This document shows positions 1-7,918 of a stretch of DNA of 56,295 nt, in pieces. The stretch comes from Clostridium sp. CAG:413 (GTDB taxonomy: Bacteria > Bacillota > Clostridia > Oscillospirales > Acutalibacteraceae), in NCBI GenBank assembly GCA_000431775.1, contig FR888230.1, positions 105,458-161,752 on the forward strand, read 5' to 3'. The notes beneath the pieces were generated by a model. It saw nothing but the letters and a program-made list of their open reading frames with translations. It had not been told where the DNA came from and did not search any database. Within the stretch, counting starts at the first letter, position 1; the number at the start of each line of letters is the position of its first letter. The translations under genes and the position numbers were made by a program.

Positions 1-4
1 GATT

Positions 5-36
5 TAGCTGCCCAATAGGGCGGCTATTTCATTTTT
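5..36 (+). terminator. Intrinsic terminator of an upstream rightward unit
   Basis: A 9-bp stem (TAGCTGCCC at 5-13, GGGCGGCTA at 18-26, one G-T pair, loop AATA) is followed by a T-rich run. It would end a rightward transcript that enters from outside the window. Confidence 0.5.
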
Positions 37-62
37 AAATTGCTTTTTCATTTTAATAACAG

Positions 63-94
63 AAATACCGTATCTCACACGAGATACGGTATTT
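63..94. terminator. Palindromic terminator downstream of parB
   Basis: A perfect 14-bp stem (63-76 with 81-94) closes on the loop ACAC, 15 bases past the parB stop codon. The T-run is short on both strands, so it could work in either direction. It is the likely 3' end of the leftward parA-parB unit. Confidence 0.6.
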
Positions 95-108
95 TGCTTA
101 ATATAATG

Positions 109-978
109 TTATTCAAGCGCCGAGAGGACTTTGGCAATGCGGGCAAGATCATCCTTATCATAGAAGTCAATCTCGAGCGTGCCGCTCTCCTTGCCGCTCT
201 TGGTGACAACCTTCGCCTTTCTGCAAAGGGAGTTGTTGAGCGAAAGCTCCACCTCGTCAAAGAAAGAATTGCGGGCAGCCGTTTTTTTCTTCTTCTCTTT
301 TTTCTCGGCGGTGAGGGCTTTGACCAGCTTCTCTGTCTCACGCACGGAGAGACCTTTCTCCATGACTGTTTTTGCGGCAAATATCGCCGTTTTTTCGTCG
401 TCTATGGCTGCAAGGGCGCGGGCATGACCTGCGGAGAGCTTGCCCTCCCTGACAGCGTCTATGACCTCCTGCGGGAGCCTTAGCAGCCTAAGAGCGTTTG
501 CAACGGCGGGTCTTGATTTGCCGACACGCCGGGCAGCCTCCTCCTGAGTCAGGTCAAAATCCTTGATGAGGCTTGCAAAACCGTAGGCCTCTTCAATAGG
601 GTTAAGGTCTTCACGCTGTAAATTTTCTATAAGAGAAATTACAGCTGCTTCGTCATCGGTCAATTCCTTAATTATAACGGGGACTTGGGTCAGACCCGCA
701 ATGCGGCTCGCTCTCCAGCGCCTTTCGCCGGCAATGAGCTGATATCCGCCGCCGATGATCGGTCTGACAAGCAGCGGCTGCAACACACCGTGCTGAGCGA
801 TGGAATCCGTAAGCTCCGAGAGGGCGGCTTCGTCAAACTGTTTCCTCGCCTGCTCCTTATTCGGCTCGATATCCATTATATCGAGTTTAACGGGCTGAAT
901 TGAGTTATTTTCTTCTATAGAATTATCTGCAAGCAGTGAGCCAAGACCCCTGCCGAGTCCGTTCTTTTTGGGTGCCAT
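109..978 (-). CDS. parB: ParB/Spo0J chromosome-partitioning protein
   Basis: ParB binds parS sites, loads as a CTP-dependent sliding clamp, and works with ParA in chromosome segregation. The 289-residue product has the usual length. An N-terminal GLGRGLGSLL segment (residues 7-16) is the ParA-stimulating tail. The CTP-binding GERRWRA box is at 84-90, the ENLQRED motif at 118-124, a helix-turn-helix at about 136-160, and a C-terminal dimerisation region follows a Lys-rich linker. The ATG is preceded by AAAGGGG seven bases upstream and lies just past the parA stop, so the two are co-transcribed. Two perfect parS sites lie at 1842 and 3965. Confidence 0.95.
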   Translation of the reverse strand: MAPKKNGLGRGLGSLLADNSIEENNSIQPVKLDIMDIEPNKEQARKQFDEAALSELTDSIAQHGVLQPLLVRPIIGGGYQLIAGERRWRASRIAGLTQVPVIIKELTDDEAAVISLIENLQREDLNPIEEAYGFASLIKDFDLTQEEAARRVGKSRPAVANALRLLRLPQEVIDAVREGKLSAGHARALAAIDDEKTAIFAAKTVMEKGLSVRETEKLVKALTAEKKEKKKKTAARNSFFDEVELSLNNSLCRKAKVVTKSGKESGTLEIDFYDKDDLARIAKVLSALE

Positions 979-979
979 G

Positions 980-1753
980 TTATATCCCCTTTCCGTTGAG
1001 CTTCAAAAATTCGTCCGCGAGAGCCGAATATGCGCTGCTCCCCTTTGACGAGCGGTCGTAATACATTACAGGCTGACCGTAGCTCGGCGCCTCCGAAAGC
1101 CTGACATTCCTCGGGATAAAGGTCGAATAGACTTTCTTTGGAAAGCACTTTTTGACCTCGTCCACCACCTGCTGAGTGAGATTGAGCCTGCCGTCATACA
1201 TGGTGAGCAGCACGCCTTCGATCTCAATATAGGGATTATAGAGCCTTTTGACAGTCCTGACGGTCGAGATAAGCTGCGCCAGACCCTCGAGGGCGAAAAA
1301 TTCGCACTGGATGGGCACCATCAGCGAATCCGCAGCGCAAAGGCCGTTTAAGGTGATAAGCCCGAGCGAGGGCGGGCAATCGAGCAAAATAAAGTCAAAT
1401 TCATCCTTGACCGGGGCAATTGCGGTCTTTAATTTTGATTCGCGCTTGTCTATATCGACAAGTTCAAGCTCCGCACCCGCAAGATCCATGCTTGAAGGCA
1501 TGACGGAGACATTGTCAAACTCGGTTTTGATTATTGCTTCCCTTGCGGGGCAGCCGCCGATAAGTACATTATATGACGACTTCGCAAGCTCACGCTTATT
1601 GATGCCGAAGCCGCTGGTGGAGTTGCCCTGCGGGTCGATATCAATGAGCAGAGTCTTATATCCCTTTGCGCCGAGTGCGGCGGTCAGGTTAACGGCGGTC
1701 GTAGTCTTGCCGACGCCGCCTTTTTGGTTAACTATTGCAACTGTTTTCGCCAA
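980..1753 (-). CDS. parA: ParA/Soj partition ATPase
   Basis: A deviant-Walker ATPase of the ParA/MinD family that partners ParB in moving origins. The product is about 257 residues. The KGGVGKTT P-loop with its signature lysine is at about residues 11-18, the Walker A-prime DIDPQGNST follows near 41, and a DCPPSLGL motif is in the middle. I prefer a TTG start at 1753, because GGGAGAG then sits seven bases upstream; the ATG two codons earlier (1759) would abut that ribosome site. It is followed immediately by parB. Confidence 0.95.
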   Translation of the reverse strand: MAKTVAIVNQKGGVGKTTTAVNLTAALGAKGYKTLLIDIDPQGNSTSGFGINKRELAKSSYNVLIGGCPAREAIIKTEFDNVSVMPSSMDLAGAELELVDIDKRESKLKTAIAPVKDEFDFILLDCPPSLGLITLNGLCAADSLMVPIQCEFFALEGLAQLISTVRTVKRLYNPYIEIEGVLLTMYDGRLNLTQQVVDEVKKCFPKKVYSTFIPRNVRLSEAPSYGQPVMYYDRSSKGSSAYSALADEFLKLNGKGI

Positions 1754-1841
1754 AATCATCTCTCCCGCTGTGTTTTTTATGGGGTAAGATACAGTATAAC
1801 ATATTGCGGCGCAAAATAAAAGCTTTTTATATAAAAATTAA

Positions 1842-1857
1842 TGTTTCACGTGAAACA
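1842..1857. promoter_or_regulatory. parS: parS site (perfect 16-bp palindrome)
   Basis: TGTTTCACGTGAAACA is an exact match to the bacterial parS consensus bound by ParB. It lies between the parA promoter region and the end of the noc-like gene. Confidence 0.95.
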
Positions 1858-1861
1858 GCAA

Positions 1862-1889
1862 GGAGGGCAGACCGTGAAGCCTGCCCTCC
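1862..1889 (-). terminator. Hairpin downstream of the noc-like gene
   Basis: A 9-bp perfect stem (62-70 with 81-89 of the 18xx block) encloses a 10-base loop, 52 bases past the stop of the Noc-like gene. It lacks a clear T-run, so termination is uncertain. It abuts the parS site. Confidence 0.35.
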
Positions 1890-1940
1890 CTGCCGAATGT
1901 GGGTGTGAAAGAGAAAGATATGGTATGGAAGATGTCAGAT

Positions 1941-2771
1941 TTAAGCGGAGGAGCGCTTCGTTCTGATAACGCAGCTCCGAGTTTTTGGTATGCGGACGAT
2001 ATACTCTATATATTCATCCGTTTCGCTCTTGGCGGAATCCGCCTCTATCCCCGCCCGCCGCATGGTGTCGACGGCGTGATTCAGGGTATTTACAAAGATG
2101 CGGACATCCTTGAAGAGCTTGACTGTCGGTTTTTTGCTTGATTTATCGGCGGAGAGCATTTGGTCGATCAGCTTCTCGCTCTCGGCTACGTTCAATCGCT
2201 TGTCCGAAATTATGGAGAGCGCGCGGTCGAGCTGCGCTCGGGTCGGCAGGCGCAGCAGCGCTCTGGCATGGCGCTCGGTCAGACCCTCCTGAGTTATCTT
2301 GAGGCGGACATCCTCGGGCAGTTTCAATAGCCGCAGTTTATTTGAGATAGTGGGCGCCGCCTTGCCGAGCTTGCGGCAAACGTCGTCGCGGCTCATATTA
2401 AAATCGACTATCAGCTTCTCAATGGCGCTCGCCTCCTCAAAGAAGCCGAGGTCGCTTCGCTGCATATTCTCGATAAGGGCGAACAGCGCCGACTTCTCGT
2501 CGCTCGCCTCCATTATTATACACGGTATCAGCGAAATGCCGACCAGCCTTGAAGCCCTAAGCCGCCGCTCGCCTGATATCAGCTCATAATTACCGCTTGC
2601 ATTGACCCGCACGGCTATCGGCTGAATTATGCCGTTTTGCCTGATGCTCTGCGCCAGACCCTCAAGCTCATCGAAATCGAAGCGTGAACGAGGCTGATTC
2701 GGGTTCGGATAAATATCCTCCTGCGGGATCAGTATTATCTGACCGCCTATTTTATATTTAGCGCTTTTCAA
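1941..2771 (-). CDS. noc: Second ParB-family protein, Noc-like (nucleoid occlusion)
   Basis: The product is a second ParB-type DNA-binding protein of about 276 residues. GERRLRA, the CTP-binding box, is at 67-73; IENMQRSDL follows; a helix-turn-helix is at about 130-165; and a basic C-terminus ends the protein. Its place between parA and rsmG matches noc in Bacillus. I chose a TTG start at 2771 because a G-rich ribosome site (GGGGGGT) lies just upstream and the ParB fold begins right there; a longer frame reaches 2858 but its extra 29 residues look non-protein. With the TTG start the membrane-binding amphipathic helix of Bacillus Noc is missing. It could instead be an ordinary ParB paralogue. 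Confidence 0.8.
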   Translation of the reverse strand: MKSAKYKIGGQIILIPQEDIYPNPNQPRSRFDFDELEGLAQSIRQNGIIQPIAVRVNASGNYELISGERRLRASRLVGISLIPCIIMEASDEKSALFALIENMQRSDLGFFEEASAIEKLIVDFNMSRDDVCRKLGKAAPTISNKLRLLKLPEDVRLKITQEGLTERHARALLRLPTRAQLDRALSIISDKRLNVAESEKLIDQMLSADKSSKKPTVKLFKDVRIFVNTLNHAVDTMRRAGIEADSAKSETDEYIEYIVRIPKTRSCVIRTKRSSA

Positions 2772-2880
2772 TAATTGACCCCCCGTCGGTTTCGTTACCT
2801 TGATGATAACACTCGGCGGAGGGTTTGTCCAGCTTTTTCGTGCGCCCGAAAGCGACACTTAACTGCATATTCGATTAAAA

Positions 2881-3594
2881 TCAAAGGGGTTTTTTGGCGA
2901 TTTGAGCGGACGGACGAGGATATTTCGGCGGAATTTGCGAAATCTTTTTGATAATGATCAGTGTTCTTTCGCCGCCGTCGGAGAGAGTGAAGCTCTTTTG
3001 ACCGACGGTTTTGCCGCCGAGGATCGATATCGCTTTCTCGGCGAGCTGCAACTCCTCCTGAGCCTTGGCGCTTTTCATTGCTACGAATGTGCCGCCGACC
3101 TTGACAAAAGGAAGACAGTATTCGCAAAGCACATTGAGAGCGGCGACCGCGCGGGAGCAGACGATATCGTATTGCTCACGGTAAGCGTGGTCTTTGCCCG
3201 CCTCCTCGGCTCTGGCGTGGAGCGTCTCGGCACTCAGCGAGAGTTTATCGAGCGTCGAAGCGACATAGGCGAGCTTTTTGGCGGTGCTGTCCACCATAGT
3301 CAGGCGGATATCGGGGCGGGCTATCAGCAGCGGCAGCCCCGGGAAGCCTGCGCCCGTGCCGAGATCGAGCACTTTTGCGCCCTGCGGCACTTCAACGGCG
3401 GAGAGCAGCGAGAGACTGTCTGCAAAATGCTTGACTACCACCTCATTCGGCTGAGTGATGGCGGTCAGGTTCATTGTTTTATTCTGCTCGATGAGCAGCA
3501 AAGCAAGCAAATCGAATTTATCGAGCATATCTTCGCTGAGGTCAACGCCCAAAGAGGCAGCGTTGCTGCTCAGCAGCTCTTTATTTATCACCAT
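2881..3594 (-). CDS. rsmG: 16S rRNA (guanine527-N7)-methyltransferase RsmG
   Basis: RsmG (GidB) methylates G527 of 16S rRNA using S-adenosylmethionine. The 237-residue product has the SAM-binding motif [15 protein letters not shown] at about residues 71-85, preceded by KHFADSL and followed by a basic Rossmann-fold body (CSRAVAAL). The ATG at 3594 overlaps the last 14 bases of mnmG, the classic coupled mnmG-rsmG arrangement. A longer in-frame extension upstream only mirrors mnmG and is rejected. Confidence 0.93.
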   Translation of the reverse strand: MVINKELLSSNAASLGVDLSEDMLDKFDLLALLLIEQNKTMNLTAITQPNEVVVKHFADSLSLLSAVEVPQGAKVLDLGTGAGFPGLPLLIARPDIRLTMVDSTAKKLAYVASTLDKLSLSAETLHARAEEAGKDHAYREQYDIVCSRAVAALNVLCEYCLPFVKVGGTFVAMKSAKAQEELQLAEKAISILGGKTVGQKSFTLSDGGERTLIIIKKISQIPPKYPRPSAQIAKKPL

Positions 3595-5461
3595 TAATAC
3601 CGTTCCTCTCAAGATAGATAAGCAGCACCGAGATATCCGCGGGCGAAACGCCGGAGATGCGGGAGGCCTGACCGACCGTCTCAGGTCTGATCTTGCCGAG
3701 CTTCTCAATTGCCTCAAGGCGCAGACCCGTTATCGCCGAATAATCGAGGTCGTGCGGCAGGCGCTTGACCTCGAGGCGGTGCAGCTCATTTATCTGCATC
3801 TGCTGCCTTTTGATATAGCCCTCATATTTGATGTCGATCTCCACCTGCTCAAATATCTCCCTCGGCAGGTCGGGGCGGAATTTATCGAACGGGGCGAGCG
3901 CGGCGTAATCCACCTGCGGGCGGCGCAGCAGTTCAGCCATTTTAACGCCTTTCTCAAGCGGAGATGTTTCACGTGAAACAAGCATTTCATCGAGCTGCGG
4001 AGTTTTAGGTATCGACAGCTCCTCAACTCTCTTGCGCTCGGCGGCTATCAGCTCCAGCTTGCGGCGGAAGCGGGCATAGCGCTCCTGCGGCACAAGCCCG
4101 GCGCGGTAGCCAATTTCGGTCAAGCGGCGGTCGGCGTTATCCTGGCGCAGGATGAGGCGGTATTCGGAGCGAGAGGTCATCATTCTGTAGGGGTCGGAGC
4201 AACCCTTGGTGACGAGATCGTCGATGAGCGTGCCGATATATGAAGTGGTGCGGTCGAGAATGACAGGCTCTTTGTCGAAGAGCTTCAATGCGGCATTCAT
4301 GCCCGCCACAAGCCCCTGAGCGGCGGCTTCTTCGTAGCCGCTCGAGCCGTTGAACTGCCCTGCGCCATAAAGACCGGGGAAATCCTTAAATTCAAGGGTC
4401 TGACGGAGCGAAAGCGGATCGACGCAATCGTATTCAATAGCGTATGCTGTGCGGAGAAATTCGGCGTGCTCAAGACCGGGTATACTGTGGACTATTCGGA
4501 GCTGAACATCCTCCGGCAGGGAAGAAGAAAGCCCCTGCAAATACATTTCGTCAGTTTTAGCTCCGCACGGCTCGACAAATATCTGATGTCGCTCCTTCTC
4601 GGCGAAGCGGACTATTTTATCCTCAATGCTCGGGCAATAGCGGGGGCCGATGCCGTCGATTTTGCCCGAATACAGGGGCGAGCGGTGCAGATTCTCAAGA
4701 ATGACCTGCTTGGTCTCGGCGCCCGTGTAGGTTATGTAGCAGGGCTCGGTATTCCTGACCTCAATGCCGCTGTCGTAGGAGAAAACGGCGGGGTGCTCGT
4801 CGCCAAACTGCGGCTCGAGGCGGTCGATATCGACGCTGCGGCGATTCACGCGGGGCGGAGTGCCCGTTTTGAAGCGGCGGGTGGGCAGACCGAGGCGCTT
4901 GAGCGAAGCGGCAAGCTCGGTTGCGGGAAACATCCCGTCGGGGCCGCTCTCGTATGAAACGTCACCGATATAGACCCTGCCCGCGAGAAAAGTGCCCGTG
5001 GCGAGGATGACGGCCTTGGCTCTATGGAGAGCCTCAAGGCGGGTACGCAGCACCCATTCGCTGCCGTCACGGGTGATATCGACTATTTCCGCCTGGCGGA
5101 GGTAGAGATTTGGGGTGCGTTCGAGCACGCCCTTCATATAGTCGGAGTAGGCTCGGCGATCCACCTGGGCGCGGGGGCTGTGGACGGCGGGACCTTTGCC
5201 GAGATTGAGCATACGGCTTTGCAGGGTGTTTTTATCCGCAGCGACGCCCATTTCGCCGCCGAGAGCGTCTATCTCGCGCACGAGGTGACCCTTTGATGTG
5301 CCGCCGATCGAGGGATTGCACGGCATATTGCCGACCCAGTCGAGATTGACGGTGAAAACGGCGGTCTTGCAGCCGAGGCGCGCCGAGGCAAGCCCCGCTT
5401 CGATACCTGCGTGGCCTGCGCCGATCACGGCGACGTCATAATTTTCAGCATTGTATTTCAT
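3581..5461 (-). CDS. mnmG: tRNA uridine-5-carboxymethylaminomethyl modification enzyme MnmG
   Basis: MnmG (GidA) is the FAD-containing subunit that, with MnmE, modifies U34 of certain tRNAs. The product is 626 residues, the normal length. The FAD-binding [12 protein letters not shown] is at residues 10-21, the signature [11 protein letters not shown] is near 270, and [16 protein letters not shown] is near 365. The ATG at 5461 has GGAGAAAAT directly upstream; the frame continues upstream into a dispersed repeat, which is not coding. mnmE is not adjacent. A perfect parS lies inside the gene at 3965 and encodes the VSRET residues. Confidence 0.95.
   Translation of the reverse strand: MKYNAENYDVAVIGAGHAGIEAGLASARLGCKTAVFTVNLDWVGNMPCNPSIGGTSKGHLVREIDALGGEMGVAADKNTLQSRMLNLGKGPAVHSPRAQVDRRAYSDYMKGVLERTPNLYLRQAEIVDITRDGSEWVLRTRLEALHRAKAVILATGTFLAGRVYIGDVSYESGPDGMFPATELAASLKRLGLPTRRFKTGTPPRVNRRSVDIDRLEPQFGDEHPAVFSYDSGIEVRNTEPCYITYTGAETKQVILENLHRSPLYSGKIDGIGPRYCPSIEDKIVRFAEKERHQIFVEPCGAKTDEMYLQGLSSSLPEDVQLRIVHSIPGLEHAEFLRTAYAIEYDCVDPLSLRQTLEFKDFPGLYGAGQFNGSSGYEEAAAQGLVAGMNAALKLFDKEPVILDRTTSYIGTLIDDLVTKGCSDPYRMMTSRSEYRLILRQDNADRRLTEIGYRAGLVPQERYARFRRKLELIAAERKRVEELSIPKTPQLDEMLVSRETSPLEKGVKMAELLRRPQVDYAALAPFDKFRPDLPREIFEQVEIDIKYEGYIKRQQMQINELHRLEVKRLPHDLDYSAITGLRLEAIEKLGKIRPETVGQASRISGVSPADISVLLIYLERNGINGDK
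3965..3980. promoter_or_regulatory. parS: parS site inside mnmG
   Basis: A second exact TGTTTCACGTGAAACA, about 2.1 kb from the first. It lies within the coding sequence of mnmG, where it is read as part of LVSRETSP. Confidence 0.93.
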
Positions 5462-5514
5462 ATTTTCTCCAAAAGAAAAATCATTTGTTAATTTGGGTCG
5501 TTTGCCTGTTGAGA

Positions 5515-5600
5515 CAGAGGGGTTATCGGTTGGATTTCGGCAAAACTCCCTCAGTCCTTCGGGCAGCTCCCTCGTCAAAGGGAGCCTAAGAGGTGGGCAA
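5515..5600. repeat. Dispersed palindromic repeat, copy A
   Basis: The stretch carries an AGAGGGGTTATCGGTTG core, then CTCCCTCGTCAAAGGGAG, an inverted repeat. The same core recurs at about 7846-7880 and the CTCCCTCGTC-AGAGGGAG palindrome recurs near 15655. It resembles small non-coding mobile repeats common in gut Clostridia (recalled, not searched). No reading frame is credible here. Confidence 0.6.
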
Positions 5601-5619
5601 CAGTTTAATACTGCGGCAT

Positions 5620-5656
5620 TGTGCAAACTCCGGCGGGCGAACGCAGGTCGCCCCTA
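5620..5656. repeat. Short direct repeat, unit 1
   Basis: A 37-base unit starting TGTGCAAACTCCGGCGGG and ending TCGCCCCTA is repeated almost identically at 5678-5714. Its core GGGCGAACGCAGGTCGCCC can fold as a hairpin with one mismatch. Confidence 0.7.
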
Positions 5657-5677
5657 GACAGTTTCATATTATGGTGC

Positions 5678-5714
5678 TGTGCAAATTCCGGCGGGCGAAC
5701 GCAGTTCGCCCCTA
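5678..5714. repeat. Short direct repeat, unit 2
   Basis: This is the second copy of the 5620-5656 unit, differing at a few bases. Here the core GGGCGAACGCAGTTCGCCC is a perfect 7-bp hairpin with a 5-base loop. Together with copy A, these repeats fill the 373-base space between mnmG and the zinc-ribbon gene, where I see no gene. Confidence 0.7.
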
Positions 5715-5784
5715 CCGTTGTAAAACCGATTTTTTATTGTAACTCTCAGGACATCGAAAACTCAGAAATTATTTAAAAAGGAAC

Positions 5785-5808
5785 GAGCCTTCCCTTTCGG
5801 GAAGGCTC
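5785..5808. terminator. Bidirectional intrinsic terminator
   Basis: A perfect 10-bp stem (GAGCCTTCCC at 5785-5794, GGGAAGGCTC at 5799-5808) has loop TTTC, with T-runs on both outer sides. It lies 26 bases past the stop of the leftward zinc-ribbon gene. Confidence 0.8.
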
Positions 5809-5834
5809 TCTTTTAAGCATAAATATAGGTAAGC

Positions 5835-6116
5835 TTATGCTTCTTCCTGCTGTTTCTTTGCGAAGCACTCGCTGCAATAAACAGGTCTGTCCTCACGCGG
5901 CTTAAAGGGAACTTTAGCAACTCCACCGCAGGAATCACAGGTAGCCTCAAACCACTCACGCTCTCCGCGGGTAGCGTTCTTGCGTGCGTCGCGGCAAGCC
6001 TTGCAGCGCTGGGGCTCGTTTACGAAACCTTTCTCGGCGTAGAACTCCTGTTCACCGGCCGTGAAAACGAATTCGTTTCCGCATTCCTTGCAGATGAGAG
6101 TTTTGTCTTCGTACAT
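5835..6116 (-). CDS. Small zinc-ribbon protein with CxxC-x17-CxxC domain
   Basis: The 93-residue protein carries two zinc ribbons. The first has CKEC (residues 9-12) and CKAC further on, resembling the zf-trcl (PF13451) type. The second is CDSC, 17 residues, then CSEC, exactly the CxxC-x17-CxxC pattern. Eight cysteines in four pairs imply two zinc ions. The role is unknown; nucleic-acid or protein binding is possible. The ATG at 6116 has an AGG ribosome site; the longer frame upstream lacks family character. The C-terminus is KKQQEEA. It lies downstream of the sigH-like gene on the same strand with a 115-base gap. Confidence 0.85.
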   Translation of the reverse strand: MYEDKTLICKECGNEFVFTAGEQEFYAEKGFVNEPQRCKACRDARKNATRGEREWFEATCDSCGGVAKVPFKPREDRPVYCSECFAKKQQEEA

Positions 6117-6231
6117 GATAGTTAACCTCGCTTGAAAAAATTTTTCGCCCTTGGGCGGAATCGCACCGCCACCTTTGATGAACAACGCTCTGCTTTAAGC
6201 TACGGGGGCATATTAAGCTCTGAGAGCCATT

Positions 6232-6801
6232 TTACAGCTTTGAGCGTATCTTTTTACGTATACGCTGCACGGCGTTATCGACTGACTTTGCGCTCGTGCC
6301 GAGGATCTCGGCGATCTGGGCATAGCTCTTCTCCTCCAGCATGAGGTCGAGCACTCGGCGCTCATAGACCGAAAGGGCGCTGTCCACTATCCGCCACAGC
6401 TTCGCGGGGGCGGCCGCTTCGTCGATAATATTTTCGGGATTTGAGGCGTGGTCGGTAAGCTGCTCATCGTCAATGGGCACTGCGCCGGTCAGCGGGGAAT
6501 TCGCCGCGCTGTTATTCCTGTTGAACGCATTTATCATACGATTCTTGATACAGACCGAGGCGTAGGCCTTGAACGGTACGCCCTTGGACGGGTCAAACTT
6601 CTTGACCGCCTCGAGGAAGCCGAGCATACCCTCCTGCACCAGATCCTCATCGGAGATACGCACCTGAGCGAAACCGGCCGCCTTTGCCTTGGCAATGGGC
6701 ATGACGGTAGCAATGAGCATTGCCATGGCCTTGTCGTTGCCAGCCGCAGCGAGCGCCGCAAGCTCATTTTCATCCATATCTCTCAGAGCGTTTTCCGGCA
6801 T
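6232..6801 (-). CDS. sigH: SigH-like sigma-70 family RNA polymerase sigma factor
   Basis: A 189-residue alternative sigma factor. Region 2 is clear: EDLVQEGMLGFLEAVKKFD, then PFKAYASVCIKNRMI. Region 4 contains YERRVLDLMLEEKSYAQIAE and a helix-turn-helix (GTSAKSVDNAVQRIRKKI). Length and layout fit the SigH/Spo0H group, which in spore formers controls the entry into stationary phase. The ATG at 6801 has AGAGG seven bases upstream; a TTG five codons earlier is possible. A TTGACA-17-TATTAT promoter lies just upstream (6833-6861). Assignment to SigH rather than another small sigma-70 is an inference. Confidence 0.85.
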   Translation of the reverse strand: MPENALRDMDENELAALAAAGNDKAMAMLIATVMPIAKAKAAGFAQVRISDEDLVQEGMLGFLEAVKKFDPSKGVPFKAYASVCIKNRMINAFNRNNSAANSPLTGAVPIDDEQLTDHASNPENIIDEAAAPAKLWRIVDSALSVYERRVLDLMLEEKSYAQIAEILGTSAKSVDNAVQRIRKKIRSKL

Positions 6802-6832
6802 TGCTGAACCTCTCAAAATCCTCTTACGAATA

Positions 6833-6861
6833 ATAATAAGCTAATTTTTGAATTTTGTCAA
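6833..6861 (-). promoter_or_regulatory. Sigma-A promoter of the sigH-like gene
   Basis: On the minus strand TTGACA (6856-6861) and TATTAT (6833-6838) are separated by exactly 17 bases, about 30 bases upstream of the start codon. Confidence 0.7.
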
Positions 6862-7139
6862 CAACTTTTTTGCCGTTTGGTTAAAATATTTTTGTTAATA
6901 GTGACAAATATTTTTTATATCCCAATATATTGTGCTTTATTCGCCGGAAAATCCTATTCCTCTCGATGCCGCAGCCCCGCAATTCATCAGTGAAGCCCTC
7001 GTTACGGAGCGCTTGCCGTATTTTGCGCGTATGCCGTCAACGCTCGCAAGGCGGGTCGGATACCCCCCGACGCACGCAAAAAAATACGGATCACAGTGCA
7101 AAACAGCTTTTTCCGCTCTTGTCATTTTCGAATTTATTC
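6862..7139. other. Gap with no recognisable gene, possibly a repeat remnant
   Basis: An AT-rich part (6862-6930) is followed by a GC-richer block (6940-7110). Short frames exist on both strands, the longest on the minus strand at 6937-7125 (62 codons), but none has a ribosome site or a family I recognise. The block resembles a decayed dispersed repeat. A strong leftward SOS-type promoter at 7140-7190 reads into it. Confidence 0.4.
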
Positions 7140-7190
7140 ATAGAACATTTGTTCTATAGATATTTTAGCCCTTTTCTTTAGATTTGTCAA
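7140..7190 (-). promoter_or_regulatory. Leftward sigma-A promoter overlapped by a LexA-type (SOS) box
   Basis: On the minus strand TTGACA (7185-7190), 17 bases, then TAAAAT (7162-7167). The palindrome ATAGAACATTTGTTCTAT (7140-7157) covers the predicted start point and contains GAAC-N4-GTTC, the LexA box of Gram-positive bacteria. The layout is that of a LexA-repressed promoter. No clear gene follows to the left before sigH; the rightward peptidoglycan-binding gene starts 59 bases to the right. Confidence 0.65.
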
Positions 7191-7215
7191 GAGGTAATTT
7201 TTTAACCCGGCATAA

Positions 7216-7854
7216 ATGCGGGATGCGCTTTTAAAATATAATCGGGGGGCGATAAAAACGGACGAAAAAACACGCACGCTCTGGCGTGTGACGGCGGTTT
7301 TGGCGGCGGAGCTTGCACTTTTGGCGCTCATCGTGTCGCTCACGGGCGGCCGGTCGCTTGCAATGTGTCTCGGGTGCAGCGGCGAGCGTGTGGCGGCGGT
7401 GCAGCGGCAGCTCGGGCGGCTCGGGCTTTATGACGGCGAGATAAGCGGGCTTTACGACCTCGGCACACGGCGCGGAGTTAAAAATTTTCAGAGGGAACAC
7501 GGCCTTGACCCGAGCGGAGAGGCAAACGGCAGGACCGCAGCTGTTCTCGGGCTGAGCACGGCGAACTGCGAATGCTTCGGCGGCGAAACGGAGCTGCTTG
7601 CCCGATATATCCAGCTGCGGCACGGCGCATACGGGCTGCCGGGTATGCTCGCCTTCGCGCGGCAGACCCTCGAGGAGCAGCCGTCGCTTGCCGCTATCGT
7701 CGGGAGCGAGCCGAGGCTTTGGCGGGAGCTGCTTGCGGCCGAGCCGACCTCGCAGGCATACGAAGCGGCGTTTGAATCCCCTACAATGTCGCCGAAAAAT
7801 TGCACGTGCCCTCGCCTCCATTGTGTAAAGGGAGGCGGCGCGACAAAGTCGTGA
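7216..7854 (+). CDS. Membrane-anchored peptidoglycan-binding domain protein
   Basis: The 212-residue product has a basic N-terminus, one membrane segment (about residues 30-47) and a PG_binding_1-type domain at about 55-115 (VAAVQRQLGRLGLYDGEISG, then TRRGVKNFQREHGLD). Residues 120-190 are unrecognised and helical. The last 18 residues or so are encoded by a dispersed repeat and are probably not original, so the C-terminus may be truncated or replaced. No good ribosome site precedes the ATG; a later start is possible. An SOS-type operator lies just upstream, and a membrane segment plus a wall-binding domain recalls the SOS division inhibitor YneA; that link is speculation. Confidence 0.65.
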   Translation: MRDALLKYNRGAIKTDEKTRTLWRVTAVLAAELALLALIVSLTGGRSLAMCLGCSGERVAAVQRQLGRLGLYDGEISGLYDLGTRRGVKNFQREHGLDPSGEANGRTAAVLGLSTANCECFGGETELLARYIQLRHGAYGLPGMLAFARQTLEEQPSLAAIVGSEPRLWRELLAAEPTSQAYEAAFESPTMSPKNCTCPRLHCVKGGGATKS

Positions 7855-7885
7855 CGGAGGGGTTGTCGATTGAATCTCAGCAAAA
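7796..7885. repeat. Dispersed palindromic repeat, copy B
   Basis: It includes CCTCCATTGTGTAAAGGGAGG (inverted ends), GCGACAAAGTCGTGACGG and GAGGGGTTGTCGATTGAAT. The last matches copy A at 5515-5600. It overlaps the 3' end of the preceding gene and supplies its last codons and stop. Confidence 0.6.
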
Positions 7886-7918
7886 ACTCCGAATCATATA
7901 TTTTTCTCCGAATTCGGT

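Noticed and set aside
3581..3717. Longer N-terminus for RsmG
   Set aside because: The extra residues are the antisense-like continuation through mnmG; the ATG at 3594 fits the family and the normal overlap.
6895..6920. Possible Rex operator (TTTGTCACTATTAACAAA) upstream of sigH
   Set aside because: Only one half-site matches the Rex consensus, and it lies in AT-rich sequence where such matches are expected by chance.
6937..7125. 62-codon leftward frame downstream of the SOS-type promoter
   Set aside because: No ribosome site and no recognisable domain; the block looks like a repeat remnant. Kept only as part of the gap description.
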